This document shows positions 6,810 to 14,542 of a stretch of 20,305 bases of DNA, piece after piece; the stretch's first letter is position 1; the number at the start of each line of letters is the position of its first letter. The position numbers and the translations under genes are program-made. The notes under the pieces were generated by a model. That model was not told where the DNA came from. It searched no databases and was given only the letters and a program-made list of their open reading frames with translations. This DNA is from Lachnospiraceae bacterium (GTDB lineage Bacteria > Bacillota > Clostridia > Lachnospirales > Lachnospiraceae), in NCBI GenBank assembly GCA_024695225.1, contig JAILIO010000130.1, positions 1 to 20,305 of the forward strand, in the 5' to 3' direction.

Positions 6810-6838
6810 ATTTTATCACTATAATAAGGATAATGCAA
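6810..6838 (-). promoter_or_regulatory. Alpha operon promoter (sigma-A type)
   Basis: Minus strand: -35 TTGCAT (6833-6838), 17-base spacer, -10 TAAAAT (6810-6815). The expected start is near 6803, about 90 bases before rpmJ. The flanks are AT-rich, unlike the coding regions. It has the same -35 hexamer and spacing as the S10 promoter. No terminator was seen after infA, so this adds to read-through from upstream. Confidence 0.75.
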
Positions 6839-6861
6839 GGAAAAATATCTTTTCTATATAC

Positions 6862-7080
6862 TTATTTATCTCTCCAGATGATCCTGCCCTTGGTCAGATC
6901 ATAGGGTGAAAGTTCAAGGGTGACCTTGTCCCCCGGCAGTATCTTTATGAAATTCTGCCTGAGTTTTCCGCTGATATGGGCCAGCACCTCATGCCCATTC
7001 TCCAGTTCGACCTTGAACATCGTATTGGGAAGCTTCTCTGTAACTGTTCCCTCGATCTCTATTACGTCTGCCTTGCTCAT
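6862..7080 (-). CDS. infA: Translation initiation factor IF1
   Basis: Binds the 30S A site during initiation together with IF2 and IF3. The 72-residue protein is a single S1-type OB fold: MSKADVIEIEGTVTEKLPN at the N-terminus, then MFKVELENGHEVLAHISGKLR in pieces, and the typical C-terminal LTKGRIIWR. I chose the ATG at 7080 because it gives the family N-terminus; a longer frame reaches 7122 but runs into the end of map. A GGAGGTG site lies nine bases upstream. It starts 16 bases after map. Confidence 0.97.
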   Translation of the reverse strand: MSKADVIEIEGTVTEKLPNTMFKVELENGHEVLAHISGKLRQNFIKILPGDKVTLELSPYDLTKGRIIWRDK

Positions 7081-7096
7081 ATAGCAGGACACCTCC

Positions 7097-7849
7097 TTAT
7101 AAACTGAGTATCTCCGGTTCATCCTCTGTTATGAGGATGGTATTTTCATAATGTGCGCAAAGGCTGTGATCCACAGTCCTCACGGTCCATCCGTCTTTTT
7201 TGTCCCATTCGACTGCGCCTGACCCTGCAGCGATCATGGGTTCTATGGCCAGTGTCATCCCAGGCTCCAGCCGGATCCCCTCATCTTCCTGGGGGTAATT
7301 ATATATGTCCGGGTCCTCGTGCATGCTCCGTCCGATGCCGTGGCCCACCAGATCCCTCACAACGCCGTATCCGTGAGATGTGGCCCATTCACCGATGGCG
7401 GCCGAGATCTCGTACAGATGATTGCCGGGTCTGGCCTTTTCTATGCCCTTATAGAAGCATTCCTCCGTTATCCTGATAAGTTCTTTCGCTTCCCCGGATA
7501 TATTTCCGACGCCCCATGTCCTGGCCCCGTCAGAATGCCATCCCTTGTAGATCATCCCACTGTCGAGGCTCACTATATCCCCATCCTGAAGGATCCTTTC
7601 AGCAGACGGGATACCGTGGACCACCTCGTCGTTTACCGATACGCAAACGCTTGCGGGGAATCCTTCATAGCCCTTGAAGTTTGGAGTGCATCCCATGGAT
7701 GTGATGATCTCCTCCGCTCTTCTGTCTATCTCCAGTGTGGTTATGCCGGGTCTGATCAGATCTTTTAATTCCTCATGCAGCTTTGCCAGGTTTTTGCAGG
7801 CCACCCGCATAAGTCCGATCTCTTCATCGGTCTTTAGAGTGACAGACAT
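7097..7849 (-). CDS. map: Methionine aminopeptidase type I
   Basis: Removes the initiator methionine from nascent proteins. The 250-residue protein has the pita-bread fold. All five metal ligands are present: Asp96, Asp107, His170, Glu203 and Glu235, plus the catalytic His78 and His177. There is no N-terminal zinc or SH3 extension. ATG at 7849 lies three bases after the adk stop, with GAGGG almost touching the start codon, so coupling to adk translation is likely. The order secY-adk-map-infA is typical for Bacillota. Confidence 0.97.
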   Translation of the reverse strand: MSVTLKTDEEIGLMRVACKNLAKLHEELKDLIRPGITTLEIDRRAEEIITSMGCTPNFKGYEGFPASVCVSVNDEVVHGIPSAERILQDGDIVSLDSGMIYKGWHSDGARTWGVGNISGEAKELIRITEECFYKGIEKARPGNHLYEISAAIGEWATSHGYGVVRDLVGHGIGRSMHEDPDIYNYPQEDEGIRLEPGMTLAIEPMIAAGSGAVEWDKKDGWTVRTVDHSLCAHYENTILITEDEPEILSL

Positions 7850-7852
7850 CCC

Positions 7853-8494
7853 TCAGCCCAGGATAGCGCGGATATCCTCGAATACTTTGTCGGGATCCTG
7901 TGTTCCGTCAACTTCCTTAAGTATTCCCCTTCCCTTGTAGAAATCGATAAGGGGCTGTGTCTGTTCGTGATAGACCTTAAGTCTGTTTCTCACGGTCTCG
8001 TCCTTGTCATCATCACGGATCACAAGAGTGCCGCCGCATTTATCACATATGCCTTCTTTTGCAGGTTTTGCATATTCCACATGATAGATGGCGCCGCAGT
8101 TCTGGCAACTTCTTCTGCCGCCCATCCTCCTGACGATATTCTCATCGGGGACTTCCACGTCTATGGCGTGATCTGCGGATACACCCTGTTCTTTCAACAT
8201 GGCCTCAAGAGCTTCCGCCTGGGGTATGGTCCTGGGAAATCCGTCCAGCACATACCCGGAAGCGCAATCATCCTGTGACACCCTGTCTTTCAGGATCCTG
8301 ACTGTGAGCTCATCGGGGACCAGTTCCCCTCTGTCCATATACGACTTGGCCTCTTTTCCCAGTTCAGTCCCGCCCTTTATATTTGCCCTGAAGATGTCTC
8401 CGGTGGAAATATGGGGCAGTGAATAACCTGCGCATATCCTCTCAGCCTGTGTTCCTTTGCCCGCTCCGGGCGCTCCAAGCATAATGATGACCAT
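7853..8494 (-). CDS. adk: Adenylate kinase with zinc-type LID
   Basis: Interconverts ATP plus AMP with two ADP and balances adenylate energy charge in the cytoplasm. It has 213 residues with P-loop GAPGAGKGT (7-15), the AMP-binding part around STGDIFR (30-36), DGFPRT (84-89), and a long LID. The LID carries Cys130, Cys133, Cys150 and Cys153, the structural zinc site usual in Gram-positive enzymes. I chose ATG at 8494, with AAGGAGG five bases upstream; a longer frame to 8560 lacks family similarity. A 131-base structured spacer separates it from secY. Confidence 0.97.
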   Translation of the reverse strand: MVIIMLGAPGAGKGTQAERICAGYSLPHISTGDIFRANIKGGTELGKEAKSYMDRGELVPDELTVRILKDRVSQDDCASGYVLDGFPRTIPQAEALEAMLKEQGVSADHAIDVEVPDENIVRRMGGRRSCQNCGAIYHVEYAKPAKEGICDKCGGTLVIRDDDKDETVRNRLKVYHEQTQPLIDFYKGRGILKEVDGTQDPDKVFEDIRAILG

Positions 8495-8516
8495 CTGTCC
8501 CTCCTTTTCGACCCCT

Positions 8517-8592
8517 GAGAGAACATCCTTCCTGTCCGGAACAGATCTCTCTACAGGCACTAACAGCGGAGCAGGTAAACATCCCGCTCCGC
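8517..8592 (-). promoter_or_regulatory. Hairpins in the secY-adk spacer
   Basis: Two inverted repeats. The first transcribed, 8566-8592, pairs GCGGAGC with GCTCCGC and can extend by one G-U and two G-C pairs to about 10 base pairs with a 7-base loop. The second, 8517-8551, pairs GAGAGA with TCTCTC around a smaller CTGT / ACAG stem. Neither is followed by a T-run, and I saw no convincing promoter. They may mark RNA processing, partial attenuation or translational control of adk. Confidence 0.45.
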
Positions 8593-8625
8593 CGAATAAT
8601 TAACAAACCAATGTATTGATCATTC

Positions 8626-9939
8626 TCACTCGTTCAGGAAACCCTTATAATTCCTTACCAGCATCTGGGATTCAACCTGATTCAGAGTTTCAAGGACAAC
8701 ACTGACCACGATTATAAGACTGGTCCCGCCGAATGAAACGCTTGCTCCGAAGATGCCGTTAAATATATAGGGTATGATACAGACTATGGTAAGTCCAACC
8801 GCACCGATGAATACGATGTAGTTCAGTATATTCTGCAGATAATCAGCCGTAGGTTTTCCGGGCCTTATACCGGGGACAAAACCACCCTGTTTCTTCATAT
8901 TCTCTGCGATCTCAATAGGATTGAAGGTTATGGATGTATAGAAGTATGCGAAGAAGATCACAAGCAATACATAAACCAGCATTCCTATCGTGTACCTGGG
9001 ACGTGAAGGATCACACCAGTTGCTGGATGAGAGATATTTCAGTACCTCGGACCAGATCCCTGTGCCGTTGTAATTGGCAAACTGGCTGATGATCACAGGA
9101 AATTCCATGATAGATGATGCAAAGATGACAGGGATAACACCGCCGGTATTCACTCTCAGAGGAATATTTGACTGGGCTCCTCCCACCATCCTGCGTCCGG
9201 CCATTTTGTTGGCATACTGTACGGGTATCCTGCGGACACCGTCGTTCAATATAATGGTGAGAACGATCACCGCCAGGATGACAGCTATGATGATGACTGC
9301 CGCCACAACCCCTCTGGCAATTGACTTGCCCGACACAAACTGGTTGAACAGGCTTGTGAGATCCTGGGGAAGTCTGGATATGATATTTATTGTCAGAACG
9401 ATGGATATTCCGTTTCCGATGCCCTTCTCCGTGATCTCTTCACCGATCCACATAAGGAAAGCGGAACCGGCTGTGAGAGCCGTGATCACCAGGATCACTG
9501 AAAGAGCATTCTTATCTTCGATCAGATTGTTGCGCCAGAAACCTATTGCCATTGCAGAAGATTCGATAAGAGCAAGGGCCACGGTCACATATCTTGTGAT
9601 GGCGACCAGTACCTTTCTTCCCTCTGCGCCTTCCCTCTGCATCTCCTCCAGCTTGGGGATGGCTATGGTCAGCAACTCGATTATGATGGATGATGTAATG
9701 TAAGGCGTGATATTCAACGCGATGATGGACATGTTCAGGAATGAACCACCGGTAAAGGCGTTGAAAATGCTGAAGGAATCTCCCATCTGCTGCTCGAACC
9801 AACTGGCAAAATATTCTCGGTTGACACCGGGAACAGGAATCTGGGATGTAAGCCTGATAACTACTAACATTGCAAGAGTGAAGAATATCTTATTTCTGAG
9901 TTCCTTCATCTTGAATGCATTTTTGACAGTTTCTAACAT
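8626..9939 (-). CDS. secY: Preprotein translocase channel subunit SecY
   Basis: Forms the protein-conducting channel in the cytoplasmic membrane with SecE and SecG. The 437-residue protein has ten hydrophobic segments (roughly 18-36, 70-92, 113-135, 147-168, 178-190, 210-232, 265-285, 317-338, 370-394 and 400-418). The plug region lies near 55-70. Conserved cytosolic loops are RRIPVQYA (236-243), which contacts SecA and the ribosome, and PGIRPG (356-361). ATG at 9939 overlaps the rplO stop by one base (TGATG), with GAGGTGATCTG upstream. It closes the spc block. Confidence 0.98.
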   Translation of the reverse strand: MLETVKNAFKMKELRNKIFFTLAMLVVIRLTSQIPVPGVNREYFASWFEQQMGDSFSIFNAFTGGSFLNMSIIALNITPYITSSIIIELLTIAIPKLEEMQREGAEGRKVLVAITRYVTVALALIESSAMAIGFWRNNLIEDKNALSVILVITALTAGSAFLMWIGEEITEKGIGNGISIVLTINIISRLPQDLTSLFNQFVSGKSIARGVVAAVIIIAVILAVIVLTIILNDGVRRIPVQYANKMAGRRMVGGAQSNIPLRVNTGGVIPVIFASSIMEFPVIISQFANYNGTGIWSEVLKYLSSSNWCDPSRPRYTIGMLVYVLLVIFFAYFYTSITFNPIEIAENMKKQGGFVPGIRPGKPTADYLQNILNYIVFIGAVGLTIVCIIPYIFNGIFGASVSFGGTSLIIVVSVVLETLNQVESQMLVRNYKGFLNE

Positions 9940-10379
9940 CAGATCACCTCTGCCGTTCCGCCTGCCTTTTCTATCTTTTCCTTTGCGGCAGCGCTGTAGG
10001 CATTCACCTTAACAGTAAGCTTTTTCGTAAGTTCCCCATTTCCAAGGATCTTAACGCCGTCTCCCGTTCTGCTGATGGCTCTCTTCTCCAGAAGCGCATC
10101 CACCGTGACCTCGTCACCGTTCTGGAAACGTCTCTCAAGCTCACAGACATTGATGGCCACAATATCCTTTGTATTGTAGTTTTTGAAACCTCTCTTGGGT
10201 ATCCTTCTGTAAAGAGGCATCTGACCACCTTCAAAACCGGGTCTTTTCGCTCCGGATCTGGCCTTCTGTCCCTTTTCGCCGTAGCCTGCGGTCTTGCCGT
10301 TTCCGGAAGCCTCGCCACGACCCTTGCGGTATTTTGCTGTCTTTGACCCTGCACTGGGTCTGAGTTCACTGAGATTCAT
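9939..10379 (-). CDS. rplO: Large-subunit ribosomal protein uL15
   Basis: Late-assembly 50S protein with a long extended N-terminal tail. It has 146 residues, starting MNLSELRPSAGSKTAKYRKG. The Gly- and Arg-rich tail continues with GEASGNGKTAGYGEKGQKAR, slightly less glycine-rich than the usual GxGSGxGKTxGRG form, then FEGGQMPLYRRIPKRGF. ATG at 10379 has GGAGG seven bases upstream. It is coupled to secY by TGATG. Confidence 0.98.
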   Translation of the reverse strand: MNLSELRPSAGSKTAKYRKGRGEASGNGKTAGYGEKGQKARSGAKRPGFEGGQMPLYRRIPKRGFKNYNTKDIVAINVCELERRFQNGDEVTVDALLEKRAISRTGDGVKILGNGELTKKLTVKVNAYSAAAKEKIEKAGGTAEVI

Positions 10380-10397
10380 GCTATATCCTCCGGAGAA

Positions 10398-10592
10398 TCA
10401 CTCTCCCTCAACCTTCACAAGATGGTTAACCTTCTGTATCTGTCCCCTGGTAGCTCCGTTATCCGGAAGTTCTACTGTCTGACGGATCTTCCTCAGCCCC
10501 ATAGCCTCGATAGTGGCTCTCTGCTTCGGGATCGCGCCTATAGGGGATTTGACAAGTGTTATCCTAAGCGTCTTTCCTTTACTCTCTGCCAT
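10398..10592 (-). CDS. rpmD: Large-subunit ribosomal protein uL30
   Basis: Small 50S protein of 64 residues with the pattern LRITLVKSPIGAIPKQRATI, then MGLRKIRQTVELPDNGATRG, and a short C-terminal tail. The ATG at 10592 has AGGAGG eight bases upstream. An in-frame GTG at 10601 overlaps that ribosome binding site and is rejected. It lies between rpsE and rplO, as in other bacteria. Confidence 0.96.
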   Translation of the reverse strand: MAESKGKTLRITLVKSPIGAIPKQRATIEAMGLRKIRQTVELPDNGATRGQIQKVNHLVKVEGE

Positions 10593-10610
10593 TGTAAGCA
10601 CCTCCTAAAG

Positions 10611-11120
10611 TCAGGCGAGCACTTCCTCTACGGACTTTCCGCGCTCCCTTGCAACCTGCTCGGGTGTCTTGATCTTCCCGAGTCCATTGAGTGTCGCCAG
10701 AACAACATTCTGCTTGTTGTTTGATCCAAGCGACTTTGTACGAATGTTCTTTATACCGGCAAGCTCGCACACAACACGGGCAGGACCGCCGGCTATGATA
10801 CCTGTACCATCGGGAGCATTCTTGAGAAGAACCTCCGATGCGCCGAATTTACCGACATAATCATGGGTGATACTGGAATTCTCATCCAATGCGACCTCGA
10901 CCATGTTCTTCACAGCATCTTCCTTGCCTTTTCTGATGGCTTCAGGGATCTCAGCCGCTTTTCCAAGACCGACTCCCACGTGGCCGTTCTGGTCACCTAC
11001 CACCACAAGCGCGGAGAATCTCATATTACGTCCGCCCTTGACGACCTTTGTGACCCTTTTTATGGTCACTACCTTGTCGCTAAGTTCAACTGCGCCCGGT
11101 TCCATGTTCATATTGCTCAT
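10611..11120 (-). CDS. rpsE: Small-subunit ribosomal protein uS5
   Basis: 30S protein that supports decoding accuracy and mRNA helicase activity with S3 and S4. It has 169 residues. The N-terminal double-stranded RNA-binding-like domain includes VTKVVKGGRNMRFSALVVVG (23-42) and GHVGVGLGKAAEIPEAI (46-62). The C-terminal domain carries GTGIIAGGPARVVCELAG and SLGSNNKQNVVLATL. ATG at 11120 has AAAGGAAG upstream. Length and motifs are normal. Confidence 0.98.
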   Translation of the reverse strand: MSNMNMEPGAVELSDKVVTIKRVTKVVKGGRNMRFSALVVVGDQNGHVGVGLGKAAEIPEAIRKGKEDAVKNMVEVALDENSSITHDYVGKFGASEVLLKNAPDGTGIIAGGPARVVCELAGIKNIRTKSLGSNNKQNVVLATLNGLGKIKTPEQVARERGKSVEEVLA

Positions 11121-11144
11121 AAAATCTTCCTTTCCTAAGCCTGA

Positions 11145-11513
11145 TCAGAACTCAAGACCTGCTTCCCTTGCGGCATCCGCCAGGGCTGCGATCTTACCAT
11201 GATACAGATAGCCGCTTCTGTCGAAGACGACCGTAGTGATTCCTTTTTTCTTTGCCTTTTCGGCAATGATCGTTCCAAGAAGCGTTGCGGCTTCTGTATT
11301 GTCGGTGTACTCAACCTTTGATTTTACGTCCGCATCCAGTGTAGATGCTGAAACCAGTGTGACGCCGGCAGTGTCATCGATGATCTGAACATACATGTTC
11401 AGATTGCTGCGAAACACTGACATACGAGGCTTCTCTGCTGTACCCGCAAGAGTATTGCGCATCCTTTTGTGCTTTTTAAGACGTACTTCCTGTCTGGATT
11501 TCTTGTTTACCAT
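11145..11513 (-). CDS. rplR: Large-subunit ribosomal protein uL18
   Basis: 5S rRNA-binding protein, with L5 part of the central protuberance. It has 122 residues: a basic N-terminus (MVNKKSRQEVRLKKHKRMRN), then RMSVFRSNLNMYVQIIDD, GTIIAEKAKKKGITTVVFDR and GYLYHGKIAALADAAREAGL. ATG at 11513 has GGAGG five bases upstream. Length and content are typical. Confidence 0.98.
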   Translation of the reverse strand: MVNKKSRQEVRLKKHKRMRNTLAGTAEKPRMSVFRSNLNMYVQIIDDTAGVTLVSASTLDADVKSKVEYTDNTEAATLLGTIIAEKAKKKGITTVVFDRSGYLYHGKIAALADAAREAGLEF

Positions 11514-11549
11514 GTCATCCTCCGATGCCGGGAATCATGCCCCGGTGTT

Positions 11550-12089
11550 TTACTTCTTACCGGTCTTACCGACCTTACGCCTGATGGTCTCATCCGAGTA
11601 TTTGATCCCCTTGCCCTTATAAGGTTCCGGGGGACGTTTCTCCCTGATCTGAGAAGCATACTGTCCGACCTTCTCTTTATCAATACCGGAAACCGTGATG
11701 ACATTGCCCTCGACAGCGGTTTCGACGCCTTCGGGATCCGTCATCTCAACGGGATGTGAATAACCCAGAGTCAGGTTCAGCACCTTGCCGTTCTTGGCAG
11801 CTCTGTAACCCACACCGTTGATCTCCAGCTTCTTCTCAAAGCCGGTGGTAACTCCGGTCACCATGTTGTTCAGAAGGGACCTGGTGAGACCGTGAAGCGA
11901 CCTGGTTTCCTTCTCGTCATCGGGACGCTCTATAACGATATTGCCGTCCTCCTGCTTTATGTTCAATTGCCCGGGGAGCTTCCTCTGAAGAGTTCCCTTA
12001 GGGCCCTTGACCGTCACATTGTTTCCTTCCGCGACATCGATGCTGACCTTGTCAGGTATCGCGATCGGCATTTTACCTATGCGTGACAT
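11550..12089 (-). CDS. rplF: Large-subunit ribosomal protein uL6
   Basis: 50S protein near the sarcin-ricin loop and factor-binding site. It has 179 residues built of two repeated alpha/beta domains, beginning MSRIGKMPIAIPDKVSID. The C-terminal signature YASQIREKRPPEPYKGKGI is followed by RKVGKTGKK. ATG at 12089 has GGAGG seven bases upstream. Nothing unusual seen. Confidence 0.98.
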   Translation of the reverse strand: MSRIGKMPIAIPDKVSIDVAEGNNVTVKGPKGTLQRKLPGQLNIKQEDGNIVIERPDDEKETRSLHGLTRSLLNNMVTGVTTGFEKKLEINGVGYRAAKNGKVLNLTLGYSHPVEMTDPEGVETAVEGNVITVSGIDKEKVGQYASQIREKRPPEPYKGKGIKYSDETIRRKVGKTGKK

Positions 12090-12121
12090 GCCCGTTCCTC
12101 CTTACTCTTAGTCGTCAGATA

Positions 12122-12523
12122 TTACCAGATGAACGCCAGCACTTCACCGCCCACTCCGAGCTCTCTGGCCTTCTTGTCAGTCAAAACGCCCTGATTGGTG
12201 GAAATGATAGCAGTACCAAGACCTCCCAGAACCTTAGGGAGCTTATCCTTGGGGGCATAAACCCTCAAACCCGGTTTGCTTATTCTCTTAAGCCCGGTTA
12301 TGATCCTTTCACTCCTGTCCTCGCCATACTTGAGCGTCATGTGAATATTCTTGAAAGCCCCGGCATCTTTGAGTTCATAGCCCTCAATATATCCTTCTTC
12401 CTTAAGTATGTCGGCTATGGCCACCTTCATTTTGGACGAAGGAATGTCAACCGTGTCGTGCTTCGCAGTATTTGCGTTGCGGATCCTTGTAAGCATGTCC
12501 GCAATGGGATCACTCATTGTCAT
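12122..12523 (-). CDS. rpsH: Small-subunit ribosomal protein uS8
   Basis: Primary 16S rRNA binder; in E. coli it is the autogenous repressor of the spc operon acting at rplE. The 133-residue product starts MTMSDPIADMLTRIRNAN, like the Bacillus protein, and ends with VLTDKKARELGVGGEVLAFI. I chose ATG at 12523 because GGAG lies eight bases upstream; the frame runs open to 12613 but that extension lies within rpsN. An alternative ATG two codons later is less well spaced. Confidence 0.97.
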   Translation of the reverse strand: MTMSDPIADMLTRIRNANTAKHDTVDIPSSKMKVAIADILKEEGYIEGYELKDAGAFKNIHMTLKYGEDRSERIITGLKRISKPGLRVYAPKDKLPKVLGGLGTAIISTNQGVLTDKKARELGVGGEVLAFIW

Positions 12524-12560
12524 TTTACGTACTCCTTTTTTCTTTCTGCTCCGGAAAATA

Positions 12561-12746
12561 TCACCAGGATGCCTTCCTGACACCCGGAATTTCGCCCTTG
12601 TACGCGAGTTCACGGAAACAAATCCTGCAGATACCGTACTTCTTCAGCACGGAATGCGGGCGTCCGCATATCTTGCAACGTGTGTAAGCCCTGGTGGAAA
12701 ACTTGGGTTTACGCTGCTGTTTGATCTTCATCGCTGTCTTAGCCAT
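12561..12746 (-). CDS. rpsN: Small-subunit ribosomal protein uS14, zinc type
   Basis: 30S head protein, 61 residues, the short zinc-binding form (also called rpsZ). Zinc ligands are Cys24 and Cys27 (CKIC) and Cys40 and Cys43 (CRIC). It begins MAKTAMKIKQQRKPKFSTRA and ends IPGVRKASW. Only one base separates its ATG from the rplE stop, and the ribosome binding site is a weak AAAGG inside rplE, so coupled translation is likely. The zinc form here is the primary copy typical of Bacillota. Confidence 0.97.
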   Translation of the reverse strand: MAKTAMKIKQQRKPKFSTRAYTRCKICGRPHSVLKKYGICRICFRELAYKGEIPGVRKASW

Positions 12747-12747
12747 A

Positions 12748-13296
12748 TCATTCGCCTTTCTTGAACGGCATCTTGAACAGTGAGAGAAGTTCCCTCGCTT
12801 CCTCGTCCGTCTGCGCCGTCGTGCAGATGATCACATCCATACCACGTACCTTGTCAATCTTGTCATACTCTATTTCAGGGAATATGACCTGTTCGCGTAT
12901 TCCAAGTGCATAATTCCCTCTTCCATCAAAGGAATCTGCAGAAACGCCTCTGAAATCACGGACACGGGGAAGAGCCAGATTAACGAGCCTGTCAAAGAAC
13001 TCATACATTCTGTCACCCCTGAGTGTGACTTTGCATCCGATAGCCTGTCCTTCACGGATCTTGAAGTTTGCTATGGACTTCTTGGCTTTTGTGGTGACTG
13101 CCTTCTGGCCTGTTATGGTCTCCATGTCAGCCACTGCTGAGTCAAGAGCCTTGGCGTTCTCTTTGGCCTCACCGACAGCCATGTTCACGACGATCTTAGA
13201 GAGCTTCGGCACCTGCATAACATTCTTGTAACCGAACTTTTTCTCCATCGCCGGCACGACATCATTTGCGTATGTATCCCTGAGTCTGCTGCCCAA
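12748..13296 (-). CDS. rplE: Large-subunit ribosomal protein uL5
   Basis: 5S rRNA-binding protein of the central protuberance, touching S13 and P-site tRNA. It has 182 residues: SRLRDTYANDVVPAMEKKFG near the start, then PKLSKIVVNMAVGEAKENAK, TLRGDRMYEFFDRLVNLALP, DFRGVSADSFDGRGNYALGI and DVIICTTAQTDEEARELLS. The start codon is TTG at 13296, with AGGAGG eight bases upstream. The rare start codon may keep synthesis low or be a control point, since E. coli S8 acts at rplE; that link is inference. Confidence 0.97.
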   Translation of the reverse strand: MGSRLRDTYANDVVPAMEKKFGYKNVMQVPKLSKIVVNMAVGEAKENAKALDSAVADMETITGQKAVTTKAKKSIANFKIREGQAIGCKVTLRGDRMYEFFDRLVNLALPRVRDFRGVSADSFDGRGNYALGIREQVIFPEIEYDKIDKVRGMDVIICTTAQTDEEARELLSLFKMPFKKGE

Positions 13297-13310
13297 AATA
13301 CGTACCTCCT

Positions 13311-13622
13311 TTAACCGATCACGTCGCCGGTCTTCTTAGCGAAGCGGACCTTCTTACCGTCCTCAGTCCTGAAGCCCACACGGGTGGGTTCACCGTTCTG
13401 AAGATACATAACGTTCGAAATATCAAGCGGTGCTTCTCTTTCGACGATACCACCGTTCTGATTCACTGCAGAAGGTTTCTCATGCTTTTTCACCATGTTG
13501 ATGCCTTCCACTATAACTCTGTGCTTCTTCGGATCAACCGAAAGCACTTTGCCTTCTCTGTCTTTGTCTTTCCCGGCGATAACCTTTACCATATCGCCTC
13601 TTTTAATCTTGAGCATTGCCAT
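13311..13622 (-). CDS. rplX: Large-subunit ribosomal protein uL24
   Basis: Assembly-initiating 50S protein near the exit tunnel. It has 103 residues with an N-terminal KOW motif (KRGDMVKVIAGKDKDREGKV, residues 7-26), followed by VEGINMVKKHEKPS and the C-terminal barrel. ATG at 13622 has GGAGG nine bases upstream; the ATG two codons downstream is less well placed. Nothing unusual. Confidence 0.98.
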   Translation of the reverse strand: MAMLKIKRGDMVKVIAGKDKDREGKVLSVDPKKHRVIVEGINMVKKHEKPSAVNQNGGIVEREAPLDISNVMYLQNGEPTRVGFRTEDGKKVRFAKKTGDVIG

Positions 13623-13667
13623 TGTAAAGCGCCTCCTTAAACAGGGTGCTGTGCTGCATATCCGGGA

Positions 13668-14036
13668 TCAAAGAACCTCGGGTGCGAGCGACACTATCTT
13701 CATGAACTGCTTTTCCCTGAGCTCCCTGGCGACAGGTCCGAAAATACGTGTCCCCTGAGGAGTGTTGTCATCCTTGATTATGACAGCCGCGTTCTCATCA
13801 AACCTGATGTAAGAACCATCGGCTCTTCTGGTCTTGTTCACGGTGCGGACTACCACAGCCTTGACCACCTGACCGCTTTTGACCATACCATTGGGTGCGG
13901 CATCTTTGACGCTGGCGACTATCGTATCGCCTATGCGGGCATAACGTCTGGTGGAGCCTCCCAGGACCCTTATGCAGAGCAACTCTTTGGCACCTGTGTT
14001 ATCAGCAACCCGCAGTCTGCTTTCCTGCTGTATCAT
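13668..14036 (-). CDS. rplN: Large-subunit ribosomal protein uL14
   Basis: 50S protein at the subunit interface (bridge B8). It has 122 residues starting MIQQESRLRVADNTGAKELL, then IGDTIVASVKDAAPNGMVK, VRTVNKTRRADGSYIRFDEN and the closing IFGPVARELREKQFMKIVSL. ATG at 14036 has AAAGGAG six bases upstream. It is the first gene of the classical spc block; the 21-base gap from rpsQ shows no separate promoter. Confidence 0.98.
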   Translation of the reverse strand: MIQQESRLRVADNTGAKELLCIRVLGGSTRRYARIGDTIVASVKDAAPNGMVKSGQVVKAVVVRTVNKTRRADGSYIRFDENAAVIIKDDNTPQGTRIFGPVARELREKQFMKIVSLAPEVL

Positions 14037-14057
14037 CGATATCTCCTTTACAAATAA

Positions 14058-14336
14058 TCACTTCGCCTTTTCGACGATCTCCACGAGCCTCCACCTCTTA
14101 TCCTTGGACAGAGGTCTGGTCTCCATGATCTTTACTCTGTCGCCGTAGCCGGCTTCGTTGCTCTCATCATGCACCTTACATTTGTACGTCTTCTTTATGA
14201 TCTTGTTATAAAGCGGATGCTTAACATGATCCTCAATGGCGACGACTATCGTCTTGTCCATCTTGTCGCTGACCACCCTGCCTATGCGGGTCTTCCGCAG
14301 ATTTCTCTCTTCCACAGTAATCTCCTTCCCGTCCAT
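14058..14336 (-). CDS. rpsQ: Small-subunit ribosomal protein uS17
   Basis: Primary 16S rRNA-binding OB-fold protein. It has 92 residues, with RKTRIGRVVSDKMDKTIVVA near the start, then HPLYNKIIKKTYKCKVHDES, GYGDRVKIMETRPLSKDKRW and RLVEIVEKAK. The ATG at 14336 overlaps the rpmC stop by one base (TGATG), with GAGG four bases before it. It is the last gene of the S10 block. Confidence 0.98.
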   Translation of the reverse strand: MDGKEITVEERNLRKTRIGRVVSDKMDKTIVVAIEDHVKHPLYNKIIKKTYKCKVHDESNEAGYGDRVKIMETRPLSKDKRWRLVEIVEKAK

Positions 14337-14542
14337 CAGGCCTCGCCGGCCTTCTGAGTCATAACCGTCTGTATCCGGGCTATATTCTTTCTGACTTCCC
14401 GTATCCTGGCGGTATTGTCAAGCTGGTTAGTCGCATTCTGGAATCTCAGATTGAAAAGCTCTTTCTTGGCATCCACAAGCTCGCTCTTAAGTTCGCTCTC
14501 CGTCCTGCTTCTGAGATTTTCTGTATATTTATCACTTTTCAT
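14336..14542 (-). CDS. rpmC: Large-subunit ribosomal protein uL29
   Basis: 50S protein near the tunnel exit, part of the docking site for SRP and trigger factor with L23. It has 68 residues, mostly two long helices, with ELKSELVDAKKELFNLRFQN and RIREVRKNIARIQTVMTQK. I chose ATG at 14542, which forms an ATGA overlap with the rplP stop. The frame continues upstream to 14587, but only inside rplP. It is joined to rpsQ by TGATG. Confidence 0.97.
   Translation of the reverse strand: MKSDKYTENLRSRTESELKSELVDAKKELFNLRFQNATNQLDNTARIREVRKNIARIQTVMTQKAGEA

Noticed and set aside
9074..9703. Plus-strand open frame of 209 codons opposite secY
   Set aside because: Its apparent hydrophobic and Thr/Met-rich content mirrors the membrane segments of secY on the other strand.
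12524..12613. Longer rpsH start at 12613
   Set aside because: The extension lies within rpsN and the family N-terminus with a good ribosome binding site begins at 12523.
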